A stretch of DNA of 64,000 bases from Dactylonectria macrodidyma. Its lineage: Eukaryota > Ascomycota > Sordariomycetes > Hypocreales > Nectriaceae. A program made the translations under genes and the position numbers. How positions within the stretch are numbered: position 1 is the stretch's first letter; each line of letters starts with the position of its first letter. The stretch lies in assembly GCA_020744425.1 (NCBI GenBank), contig JAGMUV010000039.1, forward strand, positions 186,001 through 250,000. Direction: 5' to 3'. The notes below the pieces were generated by a model that did not search any database, had not been told where the DNA came from, and saw nothing but the letters and a program-made list of their open reading frames with translations. Shown one piece after another: positions 1 to 9,288 of the stretch.

Positions 1-1075
1 AGGTTAAGGAGGTGATAGAGGTTAGGACTAATAGGGATAAGGTCATCCCTCTGAACTCGACTCAGAGCGTGGTTATTTCCCTTATCAATATGCTGCCGCC
101 GGCCGTATACCACGTCTTTATGGATAACCTCTTCTCGTCGTCCGACCTCTTCCTCTCCCTTCGTCAGCACGGCCACGGGGCTACAGGCACAGCCCGTGCT
201 AACTGCGGTATCTATAAAGACCTCGCAGTCTCAAAAAACAAGGATAAGTTAGGGAAATCAGGCTATGAGTTTAATGAGATCCGGGCCATACTAACAGCTG
301 ATAATCAGGTAAGTAACTAAGATAGAATTATATATGATTCCCTTACTAAGTTCTCTCTTCGTCTTAGGTCAACTAAATCGCGTGGAAGGATAATGCCCTC
401 GTGTTGTTTATGTCGACCGTTTTTAAGGGGAATGAGAGAATTGAGTGTAAGAGGAAGAAGCCGTCAACAGACCACATCCGGGCACGGCCGATACAGCGTT
501 TCTTTGGTGATGATACCGTCAAGCTAATTAGCATTCCTACAGTTGCCGCTGAGTATAATAATGAGATGAATTATGTAGATCGAGGCGACCAATTGAGGTC
601 ATATCATAGCTATGATCACCCTGTCCGCCGGGGCGCTTGGCAGGCCCTAACTTGGCACTTCCTCTTAGAGGTTATCCTTGTGAATAGCTATATTCTTCAG
701 CTTCACGGGCAGCCAAGTTGGAAGAGATATATGAGTCAGGTTGAGTGGCGTGAGCGGCTTTATAATGATATCTTCAAGGCTTTCCGCCATGACAGTCAGT
801 CGTGGCAAAGGTTTCGAGCTGGGGACGAATTTACGCCTGTTCAATAGCATAATTACGTCTGAAGAGGGAAAAAATCAGACTGCATTCCTTGTCAGGGCCT
901 TCGGGTTGGGGAGGTTAGGTCAAAAAGCCAAAAAAGAAAGCCCTTAGCAGGTGTGAGCGGCAACAGAAGGAGGCCAAGGCGGCCGCGGCAATCATGGAAG
1001 GGATGCGACAAGTGCGATGTAGCGATTTGTAACTCGAAGGATTGTTGGGACTTCTACCATAGGCTAATTTAGGTG
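1..1075 (+). pseudogene. PiggyBac-like transposase, 3' part (copy A)
   Basis: This is the C-terminal half of a PiggyBac-type (DDE_Tnp_1_7) transposase; the 5' part lies outside the window. The first exon holds YHVFMDNLFSS, with the second catalytic Asp, and HGHGATGTAR. A GT-AG intron of about 58 bp (310-367) follows, at the same site as in copy B at 9.3-11.4 kb. The second exon carries NNEMNYVDRGDQLRSY with the third Asp. After the stop near 847 the sequence still resembles the cysteine-rich C-terminal zinc ribbon of copy B (ending CNSKDCWDFYH near 1050), but frame shifts break it. Downstream non-coding sequence (about 1083-1125) also matches the 3' flank of copy B, so the two belong to one family. 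Inactive as seen here. Confidence 0.8.
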
Positions 1076-1586
1076 GGGAGGAGATGTACCTTTTATTTGC
1101 GCCATTTTAATTGGGTCGACCCCCCTGTCGTGACCGCGTTGGAGGTTTATGACAGTTGATGGGATAGGGCAGATCGGCATAAGCTCCTAATCTAATTGGC
1201 CAATCCTCCTAGTCTGTGCCTTTTATGGGGCGCGCTTCTTGCCCGAGTTTACTGAGTTGTTACGTAGTGTATTGCAACTCGCTAGGCCACTCTACAGAGT
1301 ATACCAAACGTAAGGAAAGAAGAAGAGAAAGAAAGAAGAAGAGAAAGAAAGAAGAAGAGAAAGAAAGAAGAAGAGAAAGAGAGTACAGGGAGGTCCATTC
1401 ATAAATATACTCGTCATGGTGCTTAAAGTTAAAAAGTGGACCACGAAAGGCCGAGGGTTCCTGAGGCCACCTAAGGTCACGACCCACCCTTCCGCGCACC
1501 CATGCCAGACATGGCCGCGTAATCTCCTTCCTGTAACTCCATCACAACATCATCAATTGATATCCAATTTGGCCTAAATTTCCACC
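1076..1586. repeat. Intergenic stretch with a 16-bp purine repeat
   Basis: About four copies of a 16-bp all-purine unit (AGAAGAGAAAGAAAGA) lie at 1312-1382. The first 50 bases continue the PiggyBac 3' flank. I see no gene in the rest. Confidence 0.7.
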
Positions 1587-3204
1587 ATGAATGCTTCTGA
1601 TGATGGCGATGAGATCATTAGGAAAGAAATCCTCAAAAAGGCTCAAGACGGTGTCCCAATTCGCACTCTCGCAACCCAGTAGAGCAAGCGCGAGTCAACA
1701 ATCCGTGGTCGAAGAGATGGTGCGAAAAATGCACGTTCCGCTCAAGTTGGAGCCCAGAAATTATCACCACTTCAAGAGAAGGTCTTAGCCGACTACATAC
1801 TCGAAGAAGAAGCCCTCGGACGCGCGCTGTCGCTGGCAGAGATACGCGACGTAGCGCATGAGATTATCGATCCTGGCGGTGATGACAACACCATCGGGCG
1901 TCACTGTGCCCACCGCTTCATCCAACGCAATCTAGAAGTCAAGAAGAAAGCATCTATGTCTATTGAAGCCGCTCGTTCGAATGAGGCTACTCCCGAGAGG
2001 ATACGACCATTCTACGAGGTGCTGTCGCAAGAGATAGCAGGCAAGGGTGTCTCTTCAGCCAATATCTACAACATGGATGAACACGGCATCACTGAGGGCA
2101 TGACGAAGGCAAGAAAAGTCGTTGGAACGTGCCTAACTCGCCGCTCGTTCGTCTCAGAGAGCGATTGCCGTGAATGGGTCTCTATTATAGAGGCAGTCTC
2201 TGCTACAGGAAGACGCCTGACCCCGTGTGTGGTCTTCACAGGAAACAACCTACAAGGGCAGTGGTTTCCGGAGGATTTCCCGGACTGGGCTTATGAATGC
2301 TCTGAAAATGGCTGGGCTGCGCAGTCTGTATGTGAAAAGTGGCTCAAGAATATGTTTCTGCCCGAGACAGAGCCATCTGATCGATCACAAATGGCGAATT
2401 CTCGTCCTTGACGGCTTTACAGGTCATATCTCGCCACGATTCCGGTTCAGGGCCCTCTTCCATCGAGTACAGATCCTTTATTTGCCTCCTCACAGCTCAC
2501 AAGTCACGCAGCCGCTTGATGTTGGTGTTTTTGGCCCCCTCAAGCGCGCTTTTCAACATCACGCAGCCAAGCATGCGTCATTCTCAGCGACCGCCCTCAT
2601 TCAAAAACAAGGCTTCCTTACGACATATAAAATAGCTTCAGAGGAAGCTGTAAGCAAGGAGAACATCCGAGGCGGATTTTTAGGCTCAGGAATATGGCCC
2701 GTTGATGTAGAAAGGCCGTTGGCGCAACTTGCTATTACCAGCCGACCTCCACTAGCCAAAACCACAGAAACACCACCAAGGACCCCCAAGCGCCGCAAGC
2801 TACGACACACCCACGATCCGTACACACCAAGGAACAAGCGTGAGCTCTTAGCACAGCTAGAATCGCTGCAAGGGGACATGGAGGCCGTTCGGCGAGGCGT
2901 CCTTGAGGTGGGAGACAAAACGGGAGATATGATTGAACGTGATAACGTCGAAAAAGAGCAATTGAGGGCAAGATGCAACTATCTCGAGCTTCAGCTAGAG
3001 TCACAGAAGCCCACAGGTCGGAAGGCAGTCCAATACAACCCAATTGCGGCATTTCCTACTGCTGAAGAGATCCAGAAGGCAAGACCGAAGCCAAAGGCCC
3101 CTACGAAGGAAAAGCGGCCGCCCAAGGCCACCCGGGCGCGAGAGGTAGCAGAAGAAGTCGGCAGTTTGAACATATACAGCATGATGAACACATTCCAAGC
3201 TTAG
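1587..3204 (+). pseudogene. Pogo/Fot1-like DDE transposase, decayed
   Basis: The order is a helix-turn-helix N-terminus, a Tc5-type HTH region (from about 1700), and a DDE_1 catalytic core. Catalytic motifs are NMDEHG (first Asp), LVLDGFTGH (second Asp) and QPLDVGVFGPLK (third Asp), the pogo-type DDD pattern. A coiled, charged C-terminal tail follows, as in fungal pogo proteins. Two lesions are visible. An in-frame TAG at 1680-1682 interrupts the HTH, and a one-base frame change near 2380-2390 separates the first Asp block from the rest. Terminal inverted repeats could not be located. The family differs from the intact pogo element at 30.3-32.5 kb. It is very probably a dead copy. Confidence 0.82.
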
Positions 3205-3627
3205 CTAGTTAATTCGCGTTATATTCGTGGAGAGATGCGGTCTCGAAGTCACAAGGTCATCTCGTCTAAGTGCGCGGAAGGGGGGTTATACGGTCGCACA
3301 TTACCACATGGGTGACATAACCCTTTTAGAAAGCCTCAACCATGTGGAAATACTTAGTAATCTTGTGCCCCCTTGCAAGACTACAATACCGCACACTATC
3401 CGGAAGGTATCTCTTCATTTAGATGGCATCTCCACCAGGGAATACCGGTATGTCGTGATTATTCCTGGTGACGCGTCACAATTCTTCCACTCACACATCC
3501 ACACCAGCGTCAATACCCAGCCCATCGCCACCCCATAGCTATTATAGGCTATCCTCATCCATTCCTTAAGTAACCTCGGGTCTATCCATCATGAGATTGT
3601 GCGACTGATCTTGTCTTGTACGTAGAT
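3205..3627. other. No recognisable gene
   Basis: A 103-codon open frame (3227-3538) shows no motif I recognise. The stretch probably contains the outer end of integrase element 1, but I could not define a terminal repeat. Confidence 0.5.
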
Positions 3628-4878
3628 ATGCCCGATCACGTCCTATCGCAGACGTGTCCCGATGTTCCGAAGACCGTGGCCCCTAAATCGTACCAAAGGA
3701 GCCACGATTTCATCCGCGATAGCCACCCAGGGTCGAATCTGTGTCCATATTGCGGGAGACGTTGGCCCACGAGTATCTCCATCCTCGACAGCTCGCCAGT
3801 CCCGTTTCGAGACTTTGAGACAGCTTCCACCTCCTCCGCTATACAGTCTATCGACCTAACAGCCTCTGATCGTTCCACGCCCTCACAGACGATCTTCACC
3901 GGCTCTGGAGACGGCCCTGGCCGTATCCTCGCAGCATCGCGGCCCTCCGCCGTGTATCGAGATGCCATACTTACCCAGAGTCGGATCGCGAGGGGCATGA
4001 GGGCGAGCTCGTCGCAACTCAGTGAAGCTGTGACTAAACAGAGCCAAAACAAGAGCAGACGGAAGATCTCGATGCGTCTCACCGTCTTCCTTGCGAGGCC
4101 TGACCCATGGGAAATACTAGACGAAGACGAGGAGCCCCAGTGGTCTTTGGCTAGAGAGCTGCTGAAGGTCGCTTTGCGCCCCTTCGTCGACGAGGAACCA
4201 TCTTTACCTGTCCACTTCTGGTTCGACAGCATCTTCTTCCCTCAGTTCAAGGACAAGTCTGCCCTGTCTTCTGTTCTTCAATTCGACAAGAGACTCGTTC
4301 AGAACGCCCATATTAAAGAGGGTATCACGGAGCTGAGCGACCTCGACTGGGAGAGACAGACAGTCGCAGAGCTTTTCGGCGAGGACTGCCCTTTTCGTTT
4401 CAGTAAAACAGAGGGCAGATATCTCCTTTTCCTTGTTTTCTATGAGCTATTGCCTCCTCGACCACAAGTCCCGACCCCTCGTCATATCAAGACGCCGAGA
4501 TCAGCCGTAAAGCCGTTCAAAAAGGAGAAGCGAATCAAGAAAGAGTTAGTCAAGACCGAGGTGAAGGTACAGCAAGCCTTATTAATCGGGATCGAGTTCA
4601 ACTCGCCCTCCTTAAGCCCCTCTCTAATCCCAGTTCTACCTCCTTCGAGAGCTAGCGCAGAAGACCAGATCGAGGTTATTACTAGCGACGTGGACGAGAC
4701 ACGCGTGGGTCAGAAACGAGCTCGAGACTCTAAAAGCTCAGCACTCTCGGTAGAGGCAGAGGATAAGGAGCTCTCGGCTGGCCCTACCTTCACCGCCCAT
4801 GGTCCCGCTGCTGGAACCCGAGGAGTTGATGCGAGGAGGCCTAGTAGTCGGCATCCTAGTAAACAGACGAGGAAATAG
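3628..4878 (+). CDS. Accessory protein of integrase element 1 (CxxC, SIM-like, psi-K-x-E cluster)
   Basis: A 416-residue protein of unknown function, starting at the ATG of MPDHVL; the longer frame begins with TTG. Visible features are a CPYCGRRW pair (Cys39, Cys42) and SIDLTASDRS at residues 74-83, a hydrophobic-acidic string typical of SUMO-interaction motifs. A conserved YRDAILTQSRIARG segment follows, then a predicted folded middle part (about 140-280), then FKKE, IKKE and VKTE (297-311), which fit the psi-K-x-E SUMO acceptor consensus. The tail is basic. The same order occurs in the 382-residue protein at 36544-37692. In both places the gene converges on an integrase gene, here with only 3 bp between stop codons, so I treat it as the second gene of a mobile element. 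SUMO involvement is inference from short motifs. Confidence 0.6.
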   Translation: MPDHVLSQTCPDVPKTVAPKSYQRSHDFIRDSHPGSNLCPYCGRRWPTSISILDSSPVPFRDFETASTSSAIQSIDLTASDRSTPSQTIFTGSGDGPGRILAASRPSAVYRDAILTQSRIARGMRASSSQLSEAVTKQSQNKSRRKISMRLTVFLARPDPWEILDEDEEPQWSLARELLKVALRPFVDEEPSLPVHFWFDSIFFPQFKDKSALSSVLQFDKRLVQNAHIKEGITELSDLDWERQTVAELFGEDCPFRFSKTEGRYLLFLVFYELLPPRPQVPTPRHIKTPRSAVKPFKKEKRIKKELVKTEVKVQQALLIGIEFNSPSLSPSLIPVLPPSRASAEDQIEVITSDVDETRVGQKRARDSKSSALSVEAEDKELSAGPTFTAHGPAAGTRGVDARRPSSRHPSKQTRK

Positions 4879-5853
4879 TAGTTACTCTAGCTCAAGGCGA
4901 CCCAGGTCCCCCATCAGCTCGTCCACACTATCGATAATATCGCCAGGTAGCTCAGTTCCGGAGAGGCCATTGTTAATAGGCTCAAGTAGTTCTGCTCGAG
5001 GAGCTGAAGCTAAAGCATTGTCGGCTAGCTTTTGAGTGCGATGGAGTACTTTTTTACATACGAATCTCTCTTGCCCTCCAACTGGACTCTCTGGGATGCT
5101 CAGCACCGAACTTGCCCCGCAGTCGAGATGAACCTGAATCTTGTCTCTAAGCCGTAAGTAGATCGCGAGGTGTGGTCGCTTATGATCAAGCTCCCCATCT
5201 AGCTGACCATCGAACTGAAGATCCCGGAGCTGTTGATCACACCAGTCCGTTGTTATTGGGTCAAGAAGATCGTCTATATCAATAGAATCGACAGCGGCCA
5301 TCATCTGGGCAAGCCCATCTCGAGCCGCAGGCCCTAGATGGACCGCCCAGTTCTCCAGTTCTCTTGTATTATACAGATCCATCGGGGCCCTGGCGACGAG
5401 ATGCTCCTATTCTTCTGTGGCCGGATGCAATGGCCGTTCCACATCTCCGTGAAGTCCGTAACCTCTTGGCGGATCATGGGTCCATAGAGAGCATACACCG
5501 CGACCTGGTGAGCAAGACGGTTTGGTTGGAAGAGGCCGCTATCAACCAGCTCGTGTGAGAACGCGATCCAGCGCTGACTGACACCTTTGTGTAGCTTTTC
5601 CCACCAAGACTCGATCCGTTGGTTCGATGTGCTTGGGCCCCAGATATGACAGGAGCTCAGTCTCGCTCCCTGCCTGTGGACTCGTTGGTCGTTATCCTCG
5701 GTGGTATACCAAGACTCTGTCTGGTCAAGTTCGGCGAGAATCGCCTGGGCTCCGGCCCAAAGAGGAGTCTCGATACCATGATCCGAGCGGGTGAAAAGGG
5801 GGCGGACCCCTGAGTACGACACAGTCCGTAGAAACTGTTTGAGTGAACTCAGC

Positions 5854-6068
5854 GCAGTCATGTTCCCCCTGCCGACATATATGTTGGGAGGATTGTGGTT
5901 TCCCCCTCGACTTCATGACTTTGATGTCATGACAAACTCTAAAAGAAGTCCTAGATGGTGGCGACTTCGTAGGACTCAGGCTCATATTAAAGTATAAAAG
6001 AGGGCTTTCACGTTCATTAACAATAAGAAAAAAAAAAAAACAACCACTATTTATCAATTGCACTCAGC
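5854..6068. mobile_element. Small insertion of about 215 bp in the integrase core
   Basis: The heptamer ACTCAGC occurs at 5847-5853 and 6062-6068. Removing one copy plus the intervening DNA restores a continuous integrase frame (IYVLLNCAVMLSSLKQFLR). The insert carries a 12-base A run near 6030. No terminal inverted repeat was seen, so it could be a MITE, a SINE-like retroposon or a solo LTR. Confidence 0.45.
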
Positions 6069-6290
6069 ATTACTGCGCAATTCAACAACACATATATCCA
6101 GATGATGGCTCTCGAGTACGTGTCGATACAGGCGTAGATAGAGAAGCCGAAGTTCTTGAGCTTCTCATACCCATCGAGAGACCACATGAAGTTAGGCCCA
6201 GGAACCTGGAAGTTCTTCCGGTGCTTCCAATCAGCAAGGCGTCTTTGTTCGGCCCGCTTCTTCCACTCTGGGTTCGTTTGGTACTCGCGG

Positions 6291-8432
6291 TATCTCCTTG
6301 ACCTCGAAATTATTACGTTTTTAAGCGAAAAGGCTTGGGGCCAATCAGATGGGCCAGAGCCCTTGTCAAAGACCCACTGGTACAAAAAGGCACATACAAA
6401 CCACAAGCCAAACACGAAGTGAAAGTCAACCTTCGGAATGCCACTGATTCCAACAGTTCCTCTTCGAATTACTACACAACGCGACGCCGCATTCTTGACA
6501 CCCCGTAATAACAGAGTGTTTCTGAGGTAGTCGTTTTACTAGTTGTGGTTGATTTAGTAACGTATTTCGTCGTTTTGAAGAGCAGAAGGCACAAAAGCCA
6601 CGTTTCGTGAGATGTACCTTCAAGTGGTTTGAGTTCTGTGAAGGGGTAGATTCTTCAGAACTTGCCAACCCGCTGTTTCGAAGTGCCACCTGCTGGCCAA
6701 ACCTCTCGAAGATCTCAAAATACAGGCGCTTCCGAAATCTATTCTGACTTGTAATAGGTTTATCCCAGCCATGACGTTGAAGGAGGTATGCGTTTGTAAT
6801 TGCTACTTCTGTTAGATTGTTAGCCCAGTGTAAAACAACGGTTAAGGGGACTCGTACCAAGTAGAAACAGGTACAAAAGTGCTTGCTGACCACCTCGTTG
6901 AATTCTCCTCCCAGTTTGGAACTCCGAACGTAGTTGATCACCGATATCAACTCCGTTCATATTGTTGTTGTATGCATCAATCAGCTGAGGGATCTCAAGT
7001 ACTCTAGTTGCCTGCACTTGAAATGGCACTCTTGCTGTTTTTGCACTTGTTGATGACTTTGCCGGCTGACGACGAAGTTTCTCTTTAGGGGGCTCCCAAC
7101 CGTCATAAGCTGTACTTAATAGAAGGACGAAGGCATTGTCCTTAAAGCCGAATTGCATGACCTCTGTTGACTTATGTTTCCTAGCATAGACTGTACCCCA
7201 AGGAACAACATCTTTTGACTTGTCTTCAACTCTCAAGGAAGCTAGCTGTTTGCTGTCTATTCGTCCTTGGCGTGTTGTACCTGTTGCTGCAATATTTCTG
7301 TCTCGCAGTAGTTTAAAGAGTTGAGGAGTTGCGAAGAGGTTATCCATAAAACAGTGATATCCATGCTGGGGAGACGGTGGTGGAGGCAGTCTATTGAGAA
7401 GGTCGGCGACAATGCCTTGTGTAGGTGCTAAGTTCGGGTACTCCGATGCGTCGTACTCAACTGGCCCAATGCCTTTGGAATGAAATGACCACCTGAGGAA
7501 ATATCCCGAGTCGGCAGCTACCCAGACTTTGTAACCAACTGGTATCGGCTTGCTTGGAATATTGACGGTATCTTTACTTCTACCAGTAAAGCGTACCATT
7601 GCTTCGTCAATGCTGACATTTGAAGAGGGCTTCCAGTAGGTAGTAGAGATACACTGGATGTAAGTACTCCAGTGGTGTACCTTGTCAAATACGGTAGCCT
7701 TCGACAGATCAGAAGTGTCCCAGGTGCAGAATCGTCGATAGAGTTGAAGGAACCGGTCTCTTGACATAAATCTTGCAATAGGATGTAATGCATCTGCTGA
7801 TGAAGTCTCCCAATATTCTTGGAGCGAAGGGACTTGGGTATGAGACATATACATCACGATGCCAAAAAACAGGTAAATCTCCTGGGTGCAAGTTGGCTTC
7901 CATGTATTGTATAAAGAGCGTTGTGGCCGCGGACCTTCTGCATGATTTGGTAGAGAGATATGTCGCGCATTGATGTATTCCACCCACTTATCCACCAGAT
8001 GATCAGGACAGAACTCTGAAAAGATATCGAATAGGCTATTTCGAGGTAGGTTGGGCGAGATACGACGATCAAAAGGCTGCAATTGGATCCGTTCGAAAGT
8101 AGGGCGGTTGGTGGCTTCTCGAACTGCTGGCTCTGGCAGAGGCTTTAACGGCGATGAGGCTGGGCAGGGTAATGTAGGTAGGGCTACTGTAATGGAAGAT
8201 AAAGTACGCCGTCTTTTAGAAGGCTGCTGACTTTCGCTGGTCGGCGACACCTTTTTTCGCTTTCCACTTGCCATTACATTCACTCAGAATGGTTTGCTGT
8301 AGTTGGGAGAAAAAGAGGCGTGTATGGAAAACCGTCGCGGTACAAGCGCGAATCCCTGTATACGAGGGGCCATGTACCGAAAGTCAAAAGTGGGTCCGCT
8401 AAAAACGTAATAATTTCGAGGTCAAAGAGATA
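6291..8432 (-). mobile_element. PiggyBac-like element C nested in integrase element 1
   Basis: The ends are inverted repeats of about 33 bp with one mismatch: 6291-6323 reads TATCTCCTTGACCTCGAAAT inward and 8400-8432 is its inverse. The element carries one transposase gene (6426-8283) and splits the integrase gene of element 1. A TTAA duplication expected for PiggyBac is not present. ATACC occurs on both outer sides but offset by a few bases, so the true ends remain uncertain. Confidence 0.7.
6426..8283 (-). CDS. PiggyBac-type transposase (copy C)
   Basis: A 602-residue DDE_Tnp_1_7 transposase encoded by two exons. A 49-bp GT-AG intron (6809-6857) joins ALLYLFLL to EVAITNAYLL in frame. The N-terminus is basic and low in complexity (GKRKK, SKRRRT). 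Catalytic blocks are SIDEAMVRFTGRS (first Asp), YHCFMDNLFATPQL with GTTRQG (second Asp) and NNNMNGVDIGDQLRS (third Asp). The C-terminus is a cysteine-rich zinc ribbon (CAFCSSKRR, then CQECGVALC). No stop or frame shift was found, so the gene may be functional. It lies inside matching inverted repeats and within a dead integrase element, so it is younger than its host. It is a different family from copies A and B. Confidence 0.85.
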
Positions 8433-8931
8433 AGGTATTCTGGCCGACAAGGACGCCGGCATGGATGCGGACGTAATGGTATAGATACCCCCTGCCAAAT
8501 CCTCTGATGCTTGAAGACTGGCGGTCGTCTTGGAAGAGGAACTCTCTTGCTTTTTGAATAGCCTCCTGCCGTTCAGCCAGGTCTCGGAAGCGCCGCTTCA
8601 TGCCATGCTTCAGACGATACTCCTGTACAGTCCGCTCGGAGATATCGATGCCGCGTCGCTTGAGATCACGGACAATGGAAGTGTCGCTATATCCGTATCG
8701 GTAGAAGTAGCCTTTGATCAGCTCGACAGAGGTGTTGGTATCAATCTTTGAGTGAAGGGGGGAGTACTTCTGGGCACCCCATTCCGCTAACCTCCTTTTC
8801 AGGGTTCTGACGTCGAGTACGTGCCCATCGTCGCGGAGATGGGCACATATATTGTTAATAGATAGTCCTTCTCGCCGCTGCTTGAGGATCCAGTCCTTGA
8901 CGCGCTCCAAGTCCTTACGGGGCCTCGGCAT

Positions 8932-9288
8932 TGTGCGGGACGCAGACCAGGGGCTCGAGATCGTGGTAGAGGTCGGAGTTCATACCTCCTTCAAGGCTTC
9001 CAGCTGCAATATCCCGCCCCCTCTGAACCGGCATTATCGGAGCTTCGGCGCCGATGGAATGGCATCAGCACCTCTTGGTATGGCATCAGCTCTGCTACAT
9101 TGAAAACAGTGCGCTATCATGTCAATACTGTAGCCCCATATAAAAACGCCGAAAGCCTATGTGTGAAATAGCTCCAGTCATTCGTACATGGTTTTGTCAC
9201 CCATCCCACGAGTGCTCACAAGACAACACCTCGGTAGCTTTTGAGGGGTCAGGCCAATTAAAATGCCGCAAATTAAAGGTACATCTTA
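8932..9288. other. Junction between integrase element 1 and PiggyBac B
   Basis: No gene seen. The part from about 9225 to 9290 matches the 3' flank of PiggyBac copy A in inverse orientation. A GGCATCAGC-type short repeat occurs near 9061-9095. Confidence 0.5.

Larger units (their letters stand above)
4882..8931 (-). pseudogene. Retroviral-type integrase of element 1, interrupted by PiggyBac C
   Basis: Starting at ATG 8931 (MPRPRKDLERVKDW) the N-terminus holds two helix-turn-helix-like units (a Clr5-like one, then SERTVQEYRLKHG). The frame stops at the PiggyBac insertion near 8422. It resumes on the far side near 6300 with the integrase core: FMWSLDGYEKL (first Asp), FTRSDHGIET (second Asp), SNQRIESWW (Glu). 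A second insertion of about 215 bp (5854-6068) splits the core; removing it joins the two frames exactly. A one-base frame change near 5385-5400 shifts the C-terminal 160 residues into another frame. This is the fungal integrase family with the signature WSLDxYxKL, found in many ascomycete and basidiomycete genomes (I believe Pfam lists it as rva_4). The element is dead. Confidence 0.75.

Noticed and set aside
1216..1499. Lys/Glu/Arg-rich and Ser/Phe/Leu-rich open frames
   Set aside because: They are translations of the 16-bp purine repeat on both strands.
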